DNA from: Chloroflexi bacterium UBA6622
GTDB taxonomy: Bacteria; Chloroflexota; UBA11872
DNA: 64,000 bases
Reading direction: 5' to 3'
Assembly (NCBI GenBank): GCA_002433065.1
Contig: DJHK01000028.1
Location: forward strand, 144,465-208,464
In this document: positions 61,348-64,000 of the stretch, piece after piece
Numbering within the stretch: position 1 is the stretch's first letter
Layout of the letters: each line of letters opens with the position of its first letter
Notes under the pieces: generated by a model
What the model was told of the DNA's origin: nothing
The model's input: the letters and a program-made list of their open reading frames with translations, nothing else
Databases searched by the model: none
Position numbers and translations under genes: made by a program

Positions 61348-62249
61348 TTGACGCCGGCATACACATTGATGCTTCCATTAGTGAAGATCGGTACGCAGAT
61401 CTTCTTACGCTTGCTAGTTGGAGCAAGACGGTTCTTGAACTCGAAAGTGTTTTTGACGTGAGGGTCGTGTATGAGGGCGCAGTCTGTGGGTTTAAAGAAT
61501 GTCGGGTGATACGTCTGATCTTGGGTGATGCTGATGCCGATGTTCGGTTGGCTGTAGATGCGGTCCCGCTCGTTATGACTAGGCCGGTTCTTGCGTCGGT
61601 GCGATCGATCGTTCGTGCCTTGGGATCACACGCGGGTAGTGGTCGTTCTTTGTCTTCGGGCGTGGTCGTTCAAACTCATCTTGTCGAGCCTGCATATGGG
61701 GAGGAAATGACGGCTATTGGATCCAAAGACTTCAGCCTGGCGAGCATGGTAAGGCTTCGTGGATCCCCTTTGCTTCCCGGTGCGTGGGCTGCACTGACAA
61801 ATTCGCTTGATGCTTTCGAACCTTCGATAGCGCTTGATTTGCGGGATGGTCACTCGTCATTCCGTAGAGGGTCGGTTGGCTTGATCATCTATGCCGCTGG
61901 ACAAAAAACGAGTGCTAAATGGCATGACGAGCAACGGTTACCAATAGGTTTTTACGAGGGGCAAGAGATTGCTGATGAAATACGTCGCCGAGGTTTTGAG
62001 TTGATTCATCTACAGGGTGCGAGCGCAGATGTTGTTGGACTTGTAGAGCTGGCTCCCGGTGTTCTCTCAGTTGCATCTGGTCCTTTTCATGGGAGGTCAC
62101 TTGCTGAATACGCTGTTGATTCTTGCGGAGCGCTAGGTGTCACAGCAGTAGCTGTGGGTCCTACCGAATGGAATCGTGCTGCTGGTCTTGCATCGGCGGC
62201 AGGGGCTGTTTTGGCGGTAGGAAGCTCGATTGTTCGATCTGAGTTGTGA
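61344..62249 (+). CDS. Hypothetical soluble protein, third gene of coupled operon
   Basis: 301 residues, not recognised. No signal or membrane segment. It is Ala/Val/Ser-rich alpha/beta, with possible strand-helix repeats (ECRVIRLILGDADADVRLAVDAVPLV; GVTAVAVGPTEWNRAAGLASAAGAVLAVG). It is presumably cytoplasmic and may bind the membrane proteins beside it. GTGA overlaps at both its start and end. Confidence 0.6.
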   Translation: MIDAGIHIDASISEDRYADLLTLASWSKTVLELESVFDVRVVYEGAVCGFKECRVIRLILGDADADVRLAVDAVPLVMTRPVLASVRSIVRALGSHAGSGRSLSSGVVVQTHLVEPAYGEEMTAIGSKDFSLASMVRLRGSPLLPGAWAALTNSLDAFEPSIALDLRDGHSSFRRGSVGLIIYAAGQKTSAKWHDEQRLPIGFYEGQEIADEIRRRGFELIHLQGASADVVGLVELAPGVLSVASGPFHGRSLAEYAVDSCGALGVTAVAVGPTEWNRAAGLASAAGAVLAVGSSIVRSEL

Positions 62250-63760
62250 GTTTGATGGTTGAGGAGTCGACTGATCACATGGTGGCTACGTCTGCACAAG
62301 ATTTGGCAGCTGTTCCTTTGGAGTATGTTCCGATCGATGTCGGGCCTGGAGGTGCAACGCTTGTAGCGCATGATCGGAATCGCTTGAAACAAATTGTTGT
62401 TGAGGGGCTTGTTCCGAAGCGTGTTCTTCGTGTTAGTTCGTTACCGGCCGATGTATCAATTGCGGCTCGTGTTGAATCCAATGCATTTCAAAGGGCTCGT
62501 CGTCTTCGAAGGAATGCACAGGCTCAGTTTCTGGCTCATGTTCTTGCAGCGTGTGGCCTGCCTTTCCTAAGTGCGACCCTCCTAGGGCTCACAGCAATCC
62601 TGTTTCGTGACTTAACTTTGTTCGATGGCGCTATTTACTCTTTTTTGGGTAGTGCTGGGGGATCACTTGGGGGTTTGCCATTGGCGATAGCAATTTCTCT
62701 TGTGCCATCGGTTCTATTGGTAAAGCGCGCATATCGGGTCAGGGCCGCTTGTCCAGAACCTCGGTTTGATGAAGCCATGATGGCGGTTACTACTCTCGAT
62801 GTGGAGCAAGACGCTCATGAGTTTTTTTCTTCGGTTGAAGAATTGGTTCATGACATTGGGGGTTTGCTGGCTGGGAAGACATCTATTGGTGGGGACAGAG
62901 CGATTCGCTTGGCCCGAGCATTTGATGAACTTCGTGCTGTGGCGGCCGCCCATCATGTTCATTCTGTGCAAGCACTTGCGGGTGATATTGCGGCGCAGTT
63001 TCGTGGGGCTAGTCGCCCGCCACAACGGTTGTTTCCTGGCCTCTATAGGAGAAGACCCAGCGTTGACATTAGTACGGTTTTGGCCCCATATCACCCGTCG
63101 AGACAGGCTCGGCTACCGGTAGCTGCTTCAATAGCGAGCACTACGTTGTGTGGTGTCCTCATTGCGCTCGGCACGTTTCTTGGTTCGGGTGTGTTTCGTC
63201 TTTCTGCAGAGGAGGCTCTAACGCTTGTTCCCAACGAAATGGTGATGTTTCGGTCAAGTGCCTCTGTGGTGGCTCTAGGACGGGGGATAGATGGGCCGTC
63301 CACACGAAGCCAAGATGTAATGAGCGTAGTTAGGGGGCCCGGCCTGTATTGGGCGTGGCCGCGTCCCTTGACCGATAGAACAGCCATTCGGTTGACTGAT
63401 CGGCTTGCAGAAATTTCGGTGCGATATGAAACGCAGACTTCGGCTGAAGAGGTGCGAGTAAAGTTTCGTTACGACATTACTGACCTGCAGGCTTTTGTGC
63501 GTTTAGGACCTCCGGAGCTTTCTGACCAAGTCTTTAGGTCGGCTCTTGGGCAGGGGTTTGAGGAATTTGTGCGTGGCACACGGGATATGCTCGTCCAGCA
63601 GCGAGGGCAAGTGGCTGACGTTAGTGTCGATAAAGAAATGCAAGCCGGCATGGGGGTTCTTGCCAATCGATTTGTCTCGGTGGTAAATACTACAAAGGAG
63701 ATCAGTGCGTCGGGGATATTGTTACGTAGCAATCCAGAAATTGAGTTTCGTCGGATATGA
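62246..63760 (+). CDS. SPFH/HflK-like protein with an extended multi-helix N-terminus, fourth gene of coupled operon
   Basis: 504 residues. Residues 350-504 match the SPFH (band 7/prohibitin) domain in its HflK style: GPGLYWAWPRPLTDRTAIRL (364-383), KFRYDITDLQAFVRLGPPELSDQVF and GFEEFVRGTRDMLVQQRGQ. The N-terminal 320 residues are not HflK-like: helices at about 96-120, 132-162 and 291-316, with a soluble alpha-helical block of about 165-285 between. SPFH proteins scaffold membrane microdomains and control proteases such as FtsH. Start GTG at 62246, or ATG at 62255. It ends the operon, and an HTH gene follows 41 bases later. Confidence 0.75.
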   Translation: MSLMVEESTDHMVATSAQDLAAVPLEYVPIDVGPGGATLVAHDRNRLKQIVVEGLVPKRVLRVSSLPADVSIAARVESNAFQRARRLRRNAQAQFLAHVLAACGLPFLSATLLGLTAILFRDLTLFDGAIYSFLGSAGGSLGGLPLAIAISLVPSVLLVKRAYRVRAACPEPRFDEAMMAVTTLDVEQDAHEFFSSVEELVHDIGGLLAGKTSIGGDRAIRLARAFDELRAVAAAHHVHSVQALAGDIAAQFRGASRPPQRLFPGLYRRRPSVDISTVLAPYHPSRQARLPVAASIASTTLCGVLIALGTFLGSGVFRLSAEEALTLVPNEMVMFRSSASVVALGRGIDGPSTRSQDVMSVVRGPGLYWAWPRPLTDRTAIRLTDRLAEISVRYETQTSAEEVRVKFRYDITDLQAFVRLGPPELSDQVFRSALGQGFEEFVRGTRDMLVQQRGQVADVSVDKEMQAGMGVLANRFVSVVNTTKEISASGILLRSNPEIEFRRI

Positions 63761-63801
63761 GGATTTGGCGATCTAATGTGGTCGTCGTTGGATAATCAGT
63801 G

Positions 63802-64000
63802 ATGACGACGATGGGTGAATTACTCCGTGGCGGTCGAAATAAGGCAGGGATGACTTTAGGAGAGGTGGTGGATGCCACCAATATGCCCCGCGACACCATT
63901 GTTGCCCTTGAGCAGGATGAGATTGCTGTGCTTCCCGAAGGTCCGTTTACGCGGGGATTTATTCGAATTTACAGCCGGGTTCTTGGCATGTCTGCTGAAC
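63802..64000 (+). CDS. RodZ-like helix-turn-helix protein, N-terminal part
   Basis: Partial gene, 66 codons to the window end. The sequence (MTTMGELLRGGRNKAGMTL, EVVDATNMPRDTIVALEQDE, LPEGPFTRGFIRIYSRVLG) is the HTH_25 domain of RodZ, which links MreB to the membrane in rod-shaped cells. A second ATG at 63811 is possible. Other HTH_25 proteins lack the RodZ tail, so RodZ is not certain until the rest is seen. Confidence 0.7.
   Translation, partial: MTTMGELLRGGRNKAGMTLGEVVDATNMPRDTIVALEQDEIAVLPEGPFTRGFIRIYSRVLGMSAE

Noticed and set aside
1..64000. tRNA, rRNA, CRISPR, prophage or insertion sequences
   Set aside because: I looked for tRNA T-loop signatures, repeat arrays, transposase motifs and terminal repeats and saw none I could support by eye. 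A tRNAscan and repeat search would settle this.

Overview
This 64 kb window is a densely coding bacterial chromosome segment with about 56 genes, short spacers and many ATGA/GTGA overlaps. I recognised no tRNA, rRNA, CRISPR array, insertion sequence or prophage. The gene set is mostly core housekeeping: groESL, gyrA, gyrB, plsX, accDA, mnmG, hisC, argCJBDH, lysC, nrdR, moaC, clpC, uppP and a membrane pyrophosphatase. It is mixed with small-molecule catabolic enzymes: two Ldh2-family dehydrogenases, a LarA-type racemase, an amidohydrolase, a nitrilase and an M29 aminopeptidase. This mix, a DUF151 nuclease and the style of the proteins suggest Chloroflexota, perhaps a SAR202/Dehalococcoidia-like marine lineage. 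That assignment is inference; a marker-gene phylogeny would decide it.

Layout. 1-2.4 kb: surface-sugar genes (end of a phosphohexomutase, a sugar-phosphate isomerase-like cupin, a polysaccharide flippase) and a small cupin. 2.5-10 kb, minus strand: threonine synthase, Hsp20 with a consensus promoter and a good terminator, a coupled aminotransferase/Ldh2/Ldh2 operon, and groES-groEL. 10-20.8 kb: an amidohydrolase, a LarA racemase homologue, a XerC/D recombinase, a large propeller-like protein, a GT2, DUF971, a YVTN propeller with a C-terminal anchor, a nitrilase, a PduO-type cobalamin adenosyltransferase and a Tat-lipoprotein hydrolase. 20.9-25.3 kb: gyrB-plsX and an M29 peptidase, on the minus strand. 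25.4-40.7 kb, plus strand: Nudix, hisC, hppA, uppP, argCJBDH, two glycosyltransferases, lysC and a DUF151 nuclease. 40.7-46.5 kb, minus strand: a glycosidase-like/cytochrome-c fusion coupled to a Gfo/Idh oxidoreductase, a methyltransferase, a sugar nucleotidyltransferase and a VOC protein. 46.7-54.4 kb: nrdR, a hydrolase, a phosphoesterase, accDA and clpC. 54.7-64 kb: moaC, gyrA, mnmG, then an unrecognised four-gene translationally coupled membrane operon ending in an SPFH/HflK-like protein, followed by the start of a RodZ-like HTH gene.

The strongest candidates for undescribed biology are the coupled operon at 59.9-63.8 kb, a protein joining a GH39-like barrel to a c-type haem motif (40.7-42.9 kb), an NrdR with two tandem zinc ribbons (46.8-47.4 kb) and a GT4 glycosyltransferase with an inserted domain of about 130 residues (37.3-38.8 kb). 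Separately, three genes (phosphohexomutase, cupin, moaC) look as if single bases were gained or lost in homopolymer runs. That is probably sequencing error, but real lesions are not excluded.
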